DNA of 64,000 bases, taken from contig OZ038321.1 of assembly GCA_964035795.1 (NCBI GenBank), positions 12,868,208 to 12,932,207 on the forward strand. Direction: 5' to 3'. Under the pieces are notes generated by a model. It ran no database searches, had not been told where the DNA came from, and worked only from the letters and a program-made list of their open reading frames with translations. Below are positions 1-12,200 of the stretch, one piece after another. Positions within the stretch are counted from its first letter, which is position 1. Each line of letters opens with the position of its first letter. A program made the translations under genes and the position numbers. Source of the stretch: Pterobdella sp. o SKG-2022 (taxonomy: Eukaryota; Annelida; Clitellata; Hirudinida; Piscicolidae).

Positions 1-278
1 TAAATATAAAATAAACTAAATTTTTAAAAAATCATGCATTTTTGAACTTTGCATCTTTAAGGTTTTTAATTTAAAGAAATCAAATTAGATTTCATTCAAA
101 ACAGAAGCTGAAAACTTTTTCGAGTTTTTCAATTGAATACGTTTTAATGATATTTATTTATCATTATCCGATTGATAAAGTTAGAATTTCATTTTAAATT
201 GGTTTCACTAAAGTTATAAAAAAATTTTTGTTACAATTTCTTAAGCAAAAAATACATTTTTTTTGTCTTTTTTTTCAG

Positions 279-3200
279 ATTTTAATCCTCGTTTTTGTTT
301 CCAATCGGTATTTTCACAAATGACAATTTATCTTTAAAATTATTATACATTTTTTAAGCTAACCCATTATAACTCTGACTTACTTCCCTAGTTTAACAAC
401 CTGATGTTTAAGCCCTATTGCTCTTGATTATTTGTCACTCACTTTTATGCAAAATCTTTCTTTTCTTCGTCATTCCCTGGTCCTTTTCTTGGAAGTTGAA
501 TTCACTCTATATTTGAAACTTGTTTCTCTTATTGTAAAAAAATCATTTTTTAAGTTTATAATAAGAAACTTAGAAGGCTACAAAAATGTTTCTATAAAAT
601 TCATGATGAGTTTACTCTGAGTTGAAAATAAATCAGTCCACATAGAAGATTTTTTATGCTTTTATAGTATAATATAAAACACTCAAAAAGTTCTACATAT
701 TTTTCAAACATGCACTTTGTTGTTTGCCCTGTCGTATTACAAATTGAAATCACTTGATATTTATTGGAAATTATGCAAAATATCTTCATTTAATTTGTGC
801 ATAACAATATTTGCACTAATGAAATTTAAAAAAATTTTTTTGATACTGCTTTCATGTTATTCAGTGACATGGGAAAAGTGTTTGAAAGTTGTCAGGGAAT
901 TCTTGAAAGAGGAGAAATCTTAGACAATCGTGAGTAATTTAATTTAAAATATCTAAATAAGTCATTATTTTATCTTTTTTAAAAATTCAATTTTAGATTC
1001 CATAATTTATTATTTTTTTTATGTATTCTAGCTTCAATAATTACAAATGTTTCTTATAAATTTCGATAAAATAGAAAGTTCCAATTTTCAAACCAAGATA
1101 AGAACTTTTAAAATGCACAATTTAATAGATTATCTCCAGAACTTTGAAACTTTCGGCACAGTATGGAGAGCTGTGCACACAATCTGCCATGATAAGACCC
1201 CCTCAAACTCTGGTTGCCAAGTTTCATTTCAATCATGTTTTGATTGAACCAACAATTAGTTAAAAGTTTTAGAACGTTAAGTTTGAGTAAAAAGTTTGTT
1301 TATGTTTCAAACTTTTTTTGGATGTTAATATATTACTAGCAAGAAAAACTTGTTCAAAACTTATTTTCAAAGTATTTTAGTGTATGAACTCTCATTTTGG
1401 TGCTTCTTTAATCTTACTTTTCAATGTGTTCTAATTGATTCTTGTACCCACAGAAGCGAAAGAAACGCTTGAAACAATGATGCGTTGTGTGGAAGCAGAA
1501 GCCAGAGGATCCTTATCATTAAGATGCGATGAATATTACTTCTTCAACCTTGACCAAAAAACTAAAAACAAATGCTTGTATGTGGATTTATTTTTTATAT
1601 TATTCATTTAAATATTTATGCGTGTGATGAAATAGTGCTTTAAAGAGTTTTTTTGTTGATATTTGTGACGAGTTAAAAGCTTGTAAAAATTTTTATTTAA
1701 AATGGTTTTTTCATTTTGACTTTTAACTCGACATTTAAATTATAAAAATTATGAGTTATAGTCAATGAAATTAAAAATATGTTTGTGCACTTTTGAAGCA
1801 AGCCTAGTATGAAATCTGCACTCTACAAACCATATAAAGTTAATGATAAAAATCACCTAATGACACTCTTACATAATTTTTTGAAATAACCAGTTTCATA
1901 GGAGAAAAGTTCAAATGCCAGGAATCTCTGCTGATTTCTGCATGTCGTCATTTGTTTCCATCTGATATGAACCAACAAAGTGCTGACGACTCAGATTGGT
2001 CTGTAGATAAACACCTCCACACTAGACACTATTTCAACAGAGAAAGCCTCCATAAAGAAAATCTCATACAATCTCACAACCACTCACCGAACATGAAACT
2101 TGAAAGTAATAATGAGTACGTGTATGTGCATTATCCCAGCCACAATAACAGCATCTCTGATAATAAAAGTACTAATGATAATGGAAATAATTATAAAGAC
2201 AATGGAAATTATGAGAGCAATAACTACGGTGCCTTTAGTGTGTTTAATCTGGCTAACGATACTGATTATAATACTCCTTATAAATATAATGATAACATGA
2301 ATTTTAAGAAAAATTTTCATAATTCCATGTTTTTTGATGGGTTTTCGTTCCCGAAATTCATCTACCATCTCCTTCTTTTGACTCATGATAAGATCATCAA
2401 TGTAAACAACTGCACTGTTATAGCACAGGACCCTAAATACAACAGAGGTTAGCATTTTTGTACGTGTGAATGAAAGGAATTTAATTACTGTATTTTAATA
2501 GTGATTTATTGAAAAGTTAACATATGTATATATTTAAATTTTGTTTTAAATAATCAGTTACTATTAAATAAAAATGATTCCAACTAATTAAAATTTAATA
2601 GTAAGAAGAAAAATATTTGAATAGACTATAAAAAACATAAACTATTATTTATAGTGTTTCAGTACGAAAACCCAAGCGATTCAACAAACACACTGGACGA
2701 TGGGTCGACGTAAGATTGAGTGTTTTATTGTTTGCTTTAGACTCAAACCGTTTGCTGAGATATTCTTTCTTACGGAAATATTTATCACAAGATCTAATTT
2801 GATATAACCATCTAGGCAAATATTATAGTTAGGTAAATATTGTAAAAGCGATTTTATGGCACGAGCTTCAATATTGGTTTTTAATTTTCAAAACAAACTA
2901 TTGCAAATTTTTTAACTTAATTATGCAAAAACTAAAGTGAAAAATTTTGCTAAGAAGCAATAATGACGTTAATTTTTAACTATATAACTATATGGTTTAA
3001 AAGCTTAATTTAAAATAAAACCCATCGTATCAATCAATACAAGACAAAGGTGATTAAGATTACAGTGGCATAAACTTCGAAAGCTCCAATGCCTGTATCC
3101 AAACTATTTATCAAGCTATCACAACTACTTAAAATTTTTTGTTTTCCATACTCCTTTTTTAGGTCAAAACTTAATTTTCATATACATTTTCTGCAGAAAA

Positions 3201-6200
3201 TGTTTTCCGGGATTTTCATACAGATTGGAACAGTGCACAATTGAGCACTTTCCTAAGGAACAAATCCTACACTTTTCAACTGACAATGATCTCATAAGTA
3301 CTGGAACCGTGGGGGACGTTACTGGATTGTGTGGGTCTGTGGGAATGAGTTGATGCAATGTTATTATAAGTTTAAGAGAGTATAAGTGTAAAAAGCATTT
3401 AAACAGCTCTAAAGATTTTTTGATGTATCGAGTGAAGCTTCACGTTAAACTAACTTCTAATATATTACACTTGATTTTAGTAGTTGCGAAGTTTTTCAAG
3501 GTTTTTTATCTTTGTGAGACTAGACTATTTTGACTCAAAATGGCAACTGACTTATTTCAATAATCAGTTGGTGCAGTTTTGAATGATTTCATACAAAAAG
3601 TTTTCTACATCTTTGTAAAATTTCATAGAAATTATTTTTTTTTCAAATAAATTAATAAAACCACAAAAAGATACAAACAGCATTGTTCCCGCAGAGTGTT
3701 CGAAGATTTCTTGAGCTGCATGAGAGGCTACATGAAGTCTTGTCCCAAGGGAGTCTCCTTGTTTCTGCAGTATGAATACAACCTCCACAAATACATGATC
3801 AAGATGGGTTTCATATGCGACTCAAAAAATTTCCAAGGTTTCTTTATTGAGTGGATTTTACAAAGGAATAATTTATTATAGGGTTTTGTTATTATGACAG
3901 TGAATTATATTGAATAAAAATTAAAATGATATTATCACTTGATGAAACTTTTGAATAGTAAATATTTTTGGCTAATTTACAATAATTTGAATTTCGAAAT
4001 TATTATACAGAAAATTTGGTTTCGAAAAAGGTAGAAAAACGTTGATAATAAAATTAAAATTAAAGTTGAATAAAAATCAAAATTTTCAATTTAGAGGATT
4101 TTAAATGTAGATTATATTCATTAAAAAGTTTTTTTTCGAAAAGTATTTCAAACATCTACTTAAAATCTAATTAGTTCAATTGGAATTTTTTCAAAAGCTC
4201 ACTACAGCTCTTATCAGACAAAACATATACTAAACAGAGTTTTGATAAGGTCTCCACTCTTTCTACTTCGTTTTTCATTTGTTCATACCTTCAAAGATCC
4301 TTCTAGCAGTTTATTTAATGCGGTTCCAATCAAACAAATATTTTCTAATTTTTTAAAGCTTTCTGTTATAGTTAAATTCGAATTTTTCAAATTACTAGCA
4401 AATTTTTTGGAAAAATCTAAAAGTTTTAAGCCTATTAATAATTATTCTATTTTTTCAAATAATTGATTCGACATCTAAAAAACAACAGCCTATCTCTCTA
4501 GTCTGAGTTGTCTGCAAGAGATTGTGGAAGAGAAGCAGCTGGCAACATGTGATATGCATTGGAAACGTATAGAACCCTCCCTTAAAAAACTCAGCGCTGT
4601 CAACTTCTACTGCAACCCTAACAACAAGGCGTTGCAGAAACTATCAAAGTTTGTCTTTTTTAGATTGGTGTTTACACGAGAATCTATCAATTAATTCACG
4701 GAGATTCAGAGCAGTTTAAATTTTATGACGTTTAACCCAACGAATGATTTTCATCAATTGTAATAGACAATATTTTTATCGATAAAAGATCGCTGAAGTC
4801 TAAAACTATCGAAAGTTGCGTAGCTTTTTTCAACAGTTTTGTTGAACAACATTTTTAATGTAGAAATGCTAAATTATATGGGTATCACGAGTCTATCAAT
4901 AGTTTTATTATGTATCAATAGTTGTGTTTATAATATATCATTTATCATATAACTCACCTATTCTTACATTATTTTATTCTCAAACACTATTTAAACAACC
5001 TGAAAAAAAGATATGGATCTATTTATATAAAATAATTGAGAGTTTCTCCACAAATCTGGCTGGTAATTCAGGCTTTTATCTTGACATGTTACCATACTTT
5101 AACTGCAATCCAAACACCAGACCTACATATTTGAAAAAAACCAGTAAAATATAAATTTGACTTAAATTAATTAGAATTTATTTAAGCGTCACAAAATTTA
5201 AGAGTCTTAAGGCGATAAAAATTTGATTTACATTGTATAACTTGAAAGTGGAATGTACCAAAACGAAGACGCTGAAGTAGACAAGTTTTGAATCCTAGGA
5301 ATGAAACGTGGCACCAAAGAAAATTGGAAACAAAAGCAGACGACAAGTGGCAATTTTAATAATAAAAACTTGAAAAATAACCTTACAAGTATGGAAACCC
5401 CATTAAACAATGTAAAAGACTTGATATGACTAAGAGTGGTGACAGAAAGAAGCAGATCAAAAATTGACTTTATTGTATTTTTTTAAACTATATCTTAATT
5501 CAAATGAAAGTTTAAACACGTTCAAGATTATCACGTACTAGTTTGAGCTTAAATTATTTAAAGCAATCGAGTTTTTAATCTAATAAGTTCTAATTAAGTA
5601 CAAACGAATAGTCTTATTTCTATTGATTATACAATATTGTGAAATGCTTCAATAGTTGAAACCCTTTTACACGCTTCCGAAATAAATCTAGCTTCCTATC
5701 TATGCAATAGTTATAAGATACGAGAGAATTTCGAGCAGAAATACATAGGTACAATTAAAATTTTCGTTTTAACTTTCCTTTATATAACTTTGTATTCATA
5801 TAATCGAAAACTTTGTAAATACTTTTTGAATGTTATTTTCCCTTTCATTTGAATTATGTAAAAATCATCTAAAAAACTAAATTTTAAAACCTTCAATGGA
5901 GCTGCTTCCACTTGGATATTCAATATTTTATAGTGCTATTGAATTTGTTAGTTAGTGGGCTACTTTTGGAGTGGATTGCCTTGAAAACATTATATTCTGG
6001 CTTGAAAGTACATAAATTAATCTCAACAGTAAAAATTTCATGAAATTCAAATTTAAACGAAAAAAATTCAAAGCAAAATTTTAGCAAGATTTTTACTTTG
6101 AAACACTTCAAAAAAATATAATTTATCACACAGGAAATAAATATTCATAAAGCTTTGATAACAAACTATAGAAACTCAAAATTATAGCGTCTTGCTTATT

Positions 6201-9200
6201 CCTAGTCATTAGTTTCAAAAGTTAATTATATACAAAAATGGTTGAAATAAAAAAGCAAAAAGTCATAAAATTGAATGAAAACGATTAGTAAGAGGTATAA
6301 CAAAAGACCGAATCCTCAATCAAATAACTTTTTCAACATTCAAGATTCGACGTATTTCTTTTCATTACTCTGCTGATTATATTTATTTTTTTTTAATTAA
6401 TTTGTTCAAAACCTTAATAAGCGAAAAGCTCCAAGAATAAATAAAACGGTTCAAGTCTTGTGTTTTTAATTTTTCATCTTGTATTCCTCTCTTATTTTTT
6501 AATTTCACGTTTTTTTATCTTTGAAGGCCTTATTTAATGTCTATTACTAATTTCTTTCAAGCTAAACAGACCCATGCTCACACACGTTTGCTTATAAATT
6601 AACTTCATATGAATTGATATAATAAATTAACAATACATAGCATGTAAGTGGCTTTTAGAGCTACCTTTCAGTATTTCAAGCCTTTTCCAAATAATGTTAT
6701 ATTTATATTTCCTTTAAAATTCTTCATTTAATTTTAATAAGCTTTCAGATGTTTTAGAATTTTATTTCAAACTTTTTAAAATTACTTTTCAAGCTTTTTT
6801 TAAAGATGTTTTTCAAATGAATAGTTTCACACATCATTTAGACAGATGATTGCTTCAGAAAAAAACAATTTGAATAAAAATCATATATGAATATGAATAA
6901 AAATACTGAATACAATAGAATATTGAAATTTATTTTATCATCTACTATAGCAATAATATTTACATCATTACAAATGATGAAAGTATTGAGTAGCACAACC
7001 ATTGACAAACTTACTCATATAATAAACACCACAATCAACAACAAACAACCTCACCAACTTGGCCTTGGCATCCTACTCCCTATACCAAAACACAATAAAA
7101 CCAAAAAAGTAGAAAACACCAGACCAATAATACTACTCTCCACCATTAGAAAAATAATATCACTCATCACTCTAAATAGACTAAGACCAACAATAGAAAA
7201 CTACTATCACCCAGCCAAGCTGCCCTATAGGAAAGGTAGATCCATAGAAGACATTGTATGGACACTCAAACTAGAAATAGCAAGCACATTAAGCACCAAT
7301 AAAAAAATCACAATCCAAGGTATAGACTTATCCTCAGCCTTTGACTCGGTCAACAGAGTAAAAATGATGGAGATATTGAATACAATCTGCTCCGAGGAAG
7401 ATATGAAGTTGATACATTTTCTACTCAATGACACCAGTCTGAGAGTGAGAACCAAAGAAGTAGGACCCACTTTTGACACCGATATTGGCATTCCTCAAGG
7501 AGATGGTCTCAGTCCAGTACTTTTCACCACATACCTAGAAGCAACGTTGAGAGAAGTCAGAAATAATGTCCATGCTCAAGACATTGCATATGCTGATGAT
7601 GTTGTTGTTTTTGTTGAGCGATTAGTAAAAGCGAGTTAGTGAGTTAGTGTAGTAGGGGTTGGGGTTGTGAAATTTTTGAGAGGTCTGACATCGATTTCCA
7701 CTTATCCCATATCATCAGAGTCACTTTATGGTTTAGTGCCATTGTGTTGGGAGGAGGGGCTTCAGCAGGTGGCCGATGTATACGAGGACATTTGTAGATG
7801 AAATGCTCAGCGGTCTCATCACCTAGGCCACATTTCCGACAGATGGTATCAACTGCTCTGTTGATTTTTGTCAACTAATATTTGAGTCCCTGATGGTGAT
7901 CAGATCGAAGACGGCCTAAAGTTACCTGATATCTTTTTCCCAGTTGGCCTTCTTCTTTTCTGTTGACCTTCGATCCTCTATCACCATAGATCCGCTGAGT
8001 GAGTTCATGCGACGCCGGCCCGCCCCTCGTTGCTCTGCGTATCATCGCTTTAACTGTGGTGTAGTGATGGTCAACGTCTGTTTGGTCAGCGTCAGCCCCC
8101 TTCTTCGTCTGAGCATCTGCTAGCTCGTTGCCAGTGATGCCACAGTGACCCGGGCACCAAGTAAAGGTCACTTGGCAGCTCCGTGCCGTGAGCATTGAAA
8201 GTGTCTTAAAGACAGTGTGTTCGTCCTTGTCGTTGCACGGTTGGGATGGGTGCATTGCCTGAATTCGAAGTAAGACAGCTCGGCTATCGCTGACCATTCG
8301 GGCTTTCTGAACGTGCACTTCCACCTGGATTAATTGAAGTGCTTTAACCACCGCCTTCATTTCCGCCTGGTTAGAGGAACACCATTTGCCGCTGGAAATG
8401 GCAAAATAGCGGAAAACTTGAGAGTCACTAGGGTGGCCAGTGGTAACGACAATTCCACCACCACCTGTTCCGGTCCCACTCGTTGCTGATTCGAGGGTAT
8501 ACACAACCAGGTCAAAGGTGTTCCAGCCTTCCTTCAGTCGTTGCAATGCCCATTTCTTGTCAGCTTCAACGTCCCCGGACTTGTTGCCGAAAGTCTCGAA
8601 GATATGTTCACCTATCTGCATCCATGAGGGAAGAAGTTCTGGCTGTTTGGCAGAACTGGTATTTGCAAAGATTGACTCCCATACTGCTCCGGCCTTAGCT
8701 CGCCAGCTGGGCTTTTTCGTGCGTTGACGGGATGACTGCTCAGCAATTTGATGACGCGGGTTTTCGAGTGCAATCCTTTTCGACTTTTCTAGGGCTATGG
8801 CGCAGTGTTGTGTGGCTCTCGTGCCAATTTTTGGATGATTAGCCTCGGCAAGGATTGCTTCAACCGGTGTGGTTTTGACTTGTCCGGTGATAGCTCGTCC
8901 CGCAAATCGTTGGCACGTCTCCAGCTTTTCCATAGTTGAAGACGACACCCACAGTAGCCATGCGGTCGCCGCATATTCTACAGCTGATCTGCCCGTCGCG
9001 ATGAAGGTTGCCCGTAATGTTTGTTTGTCGTAGCCCCAGTCAGTCGTCGCAAGGCATCTCAAAGCACTTTCCGCCGACAGTCGCTGCATGGGAAACAAAG
9101 GTTAACTGACGATCGTATGTGACACCAAGAAACTTGGAAAGGGGGTTATACTTAGGTGCATGGCCACTTAACTTCAAATTGGGACGCCAGCTAGCTTCGT

Positions 9201-12200
9201 GCGTGCTGGTGGTGAAAAAAGAGCATTCTGACTTCTGGACAGAAAGTTCCATCTTCCACAGTTTGCTCCATTCCACGATGTGGTTCAGGTTAATTTGCAA
9301 GCTCTGTTCTGCTTGTAGTAGATCAGAGGCTTGACTCCAAACAGCTACATCGTCTGCGAAAAGGCTCACGTTGGATTGAGCGATGCCGTTGGGTAGGTCA
9401 TTAATATAAAAAAAGAACAGAAGTAGCGATAAAACTGAGCCCAGTGGGACGCTTTGCTTCAAAATGACCGTTTTGCTTTTTTCTCCGTCTAACGTCACCC
9501 ATGTGAGTCTGTTGGAAAGCCAAGCTTGGACTCATCGTAGCATCTTGGTCGGGACTCCCATTTGCTGCATTTTGAAAAAGAGCGCGTCCCGCCACACCTT
9601 GTTGTATGCTCTAGAGTAGTCGATCAGAGCCATTACCGTATGCTGCATTGGTACGTGCTGGAACCCATCACTGGTAGATTGAAAAAGTCGGAAAAGCTGG
9701 TTCTCTGTACTGCGGTCGGTACGGAACCCAGCTTGAAAGGGTGTAAGAAGATTATAACGTTCCGCAAAATAGCGTAATCGGTTGGTTACTAGCCTCTCCA
9801 TAACTTTCCCATCGTCGAGGTGAGAGAGATTGGTCGATATCAAGACACTGGGCGTCTTTGCCTGCTTTAAGTATTGGGCGTACATCAGCTACTCTCCAGG
9901 CTTGAGGTATCTCCAATGTCGACCAGGATAGGTTGCAAATTCGTAATAAGGTATTAACGGCTATAGGACCAAGGTGGTGAAGGGGTCTGGGATGGATCAT
10001 GTCAGGTCCGGGGTCTTTGGATGGATTGAGGCTTTTGAGGGCTGCATTAAGCTTGCTTAGAGTGAACTCTGCATTTCTCAGAGTGAACCGGTTCAGAGCG
10101 TAGTAGACCATTCAAAAGCTTCTTGAGACCACGGTCTGGTTTTTCGACTTTAAGCGAACTCACACTTCGGTACAGTTTGACGAATGCATTCGCCTTCTGC
10201 TTTGGGCTGACATAATTTTTGCCGTTTTCGGAGATGATACGAGCAGTGTCAGGTTTTGTTTGTGGCGAGATTGCGGAGGATCGACAACATCTTTTTAGTT
10301 CCCTTTCCTTTCATCACCTTCCTCTCCCAAATTTTCGCCTTTCGTTCCTGAACCAGACGTTTCAGACGAGCATCTCGATCTTTGTACTGCTCGGACTGGA
10401 TACCGGACGTTGCTCTTGCGGTGTCTCTCTTTTTCAGCCTGAAAGATTTCTGTTGTTCTCCAACTCTCTCCAGCTATACCTACGGCTTTGAGACCGATGT
10501 GAGATTTTGCGGCCGTAAGGATGGCGGCGCAAAATGATTCATATGCAAAGGTGATGGATGCATTCTCGTCAGATGAGTTTTGGGATAATCGCTCTTCAAG
10601 ATCTGCTGTGTATGCCGAGATGTTGCCCTTCTACCAGTTCCACACCAGTCGTTTTGGTCCCTTCCGTTGTTGTGACGGGAGGTGGAGAGTCGTCAAGATT
10701 GGCCTGTGGTTGGATGAAAGAGAATCCAGCGGTGTCCAGTCACAGTGGTGGTGGATGCCATTGTGGACAATGGTGACATCTGGAGAAGAGAAGCCGCCGA
10801 AAGCTGGATCTTGGCGCGTGGCGAGTTCAGCATCATTGAGGAAGCCTCCCTCGGCATCCATGATGGCCTTTGCCAGCTGGGCACCTTTATCGTCAGAATG
10901 TGCGTGCTTATTCCATATTTCATTGTGGGCATTCAAATCAGCACAGATTATCTCATTCTTCTGTATTTCTGGTTGAAAAACTGACATTGAAATACCAAAA
11001 CGTTGCAGGAAATGGGAGTTTTCTTGAGGGAGATACCAATTGGAGATTGTTACTGTCTGCTGGTTGGAAATTGGGATCTGTATTGACAGTCTTTCAAGAG
11101 CTCCCTCTTCATTGTTGAGGCGTCGGCACACTTTGTAGGGTAGTGATTTCTTGACATACGTTTGAAGACCTCCTCCCCGAGCTTCCCCTTGTACTGGTCG
11201 GTCTCTACGCACTGGGTGATAATTGGTGAGAGTTGGGGTCTTATCGCACAGGAAAAGGCGAGTTTCTTGTATTGCGATTACATCTACCTTGTGCTTCTCG
11301 GCTAAGTCTTCAAGAAGTTGGCTTTCCCTATAAATACCGTTTGCGTTCCACTGTAGTATACTGATCTGTGGCTTGAAGATCCCGGCCGAGGTCTTGTCAA
11401 GCTTTGGTTTTGTGTCGTCGTCAGTGTCTTTCTGATCTCTTTGTGGTCACGCCATGTAGGTGTTTGGAGGTACACATTTGCTTGACTTCTCATCGTAGTC
11501 ATGCATTGGATGTGGAAAGGACTTTTACACTGACTGCATTCGAGTTGGCGAGCACCACGGTGGATTTTTCCTTTGCATTCCATGCACCAAGTGCTATCAA
11601 GTTGGGCTTTTGGTTCCTTCTCAGGTTCAGCTGCGGAGGTATTTGTTTCCACGAGAGTTGCTGGAGGGTTTGTAGCTGGGAGTGAAAGCACGTGGTCTAC
11701 TTCTGTCACTTCTCGACCTGAACAGCAGCTCCACTCTCGGCGTCCATCTCTGATCTCTTCTCTCTGGGTTCTCAAGAGACCTGTGCATACAAGATGGTAG
11801 TGGGCGCCACAGTCGTTGCACGTAGCCTTGGGGGCCTTGTGCCTGATCGGATGCTTACACTTAGCGCACTCTTGTAGTACTCTATCATTGTTGTCAACGT
11901 CATCATTTTGGTCATTTTCCGTTTCTTGGTCATTACTCATCGTCGAGCGAAGGCAGCAAATCCAAGATAACGCTCCCGTCTTTGCTCTTTCACGCTCATT
12001 CCGTGTCAGTTTGGTGCATCTAAGATGAGTTGGAAGATTACAGGAGTGACACTTAAGCCCGTTCTGTCCTATTCGGAAGCTCCTTTGGCATTGGTAGTTG
12101 TCGGCCTCTCGGAATCTGACTACCGTCCTCGATAAGCCGCTGCATTTGTGGTGATAAGAGTCTGCACATGGTACATCGTAACGCCTTTGCTGTGCATTCT

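Noticed and set aside
821..923. MKFKKIFLILLSCYSV..., an attractive signal peptide directly upstream of the Cys exon at 865
   Set aside because: It is in another frame from the Cys module, ends in TAG, and overlaps the acceptor used by the phase-consistent exon 865-929. The exon at 279-307 supplies a hydrophobic segment in phase instead.
1100..1240. GC-richer, exon-like patch (NFETFGTVWRAVHTICHDKT)
   Set aside because: Its phase does not fit between the exons at 865-929 and 1454-1577, and two frames are open; the GCCAAGTTTCATTT ending looks more like an old repeat.
2084..2455. - strand 123-codon frame over the Asn-rich exon at 1894
   Set aside because: Shadow of the same low-complexity codons; the + frame continues a Cys module and has splice sites.
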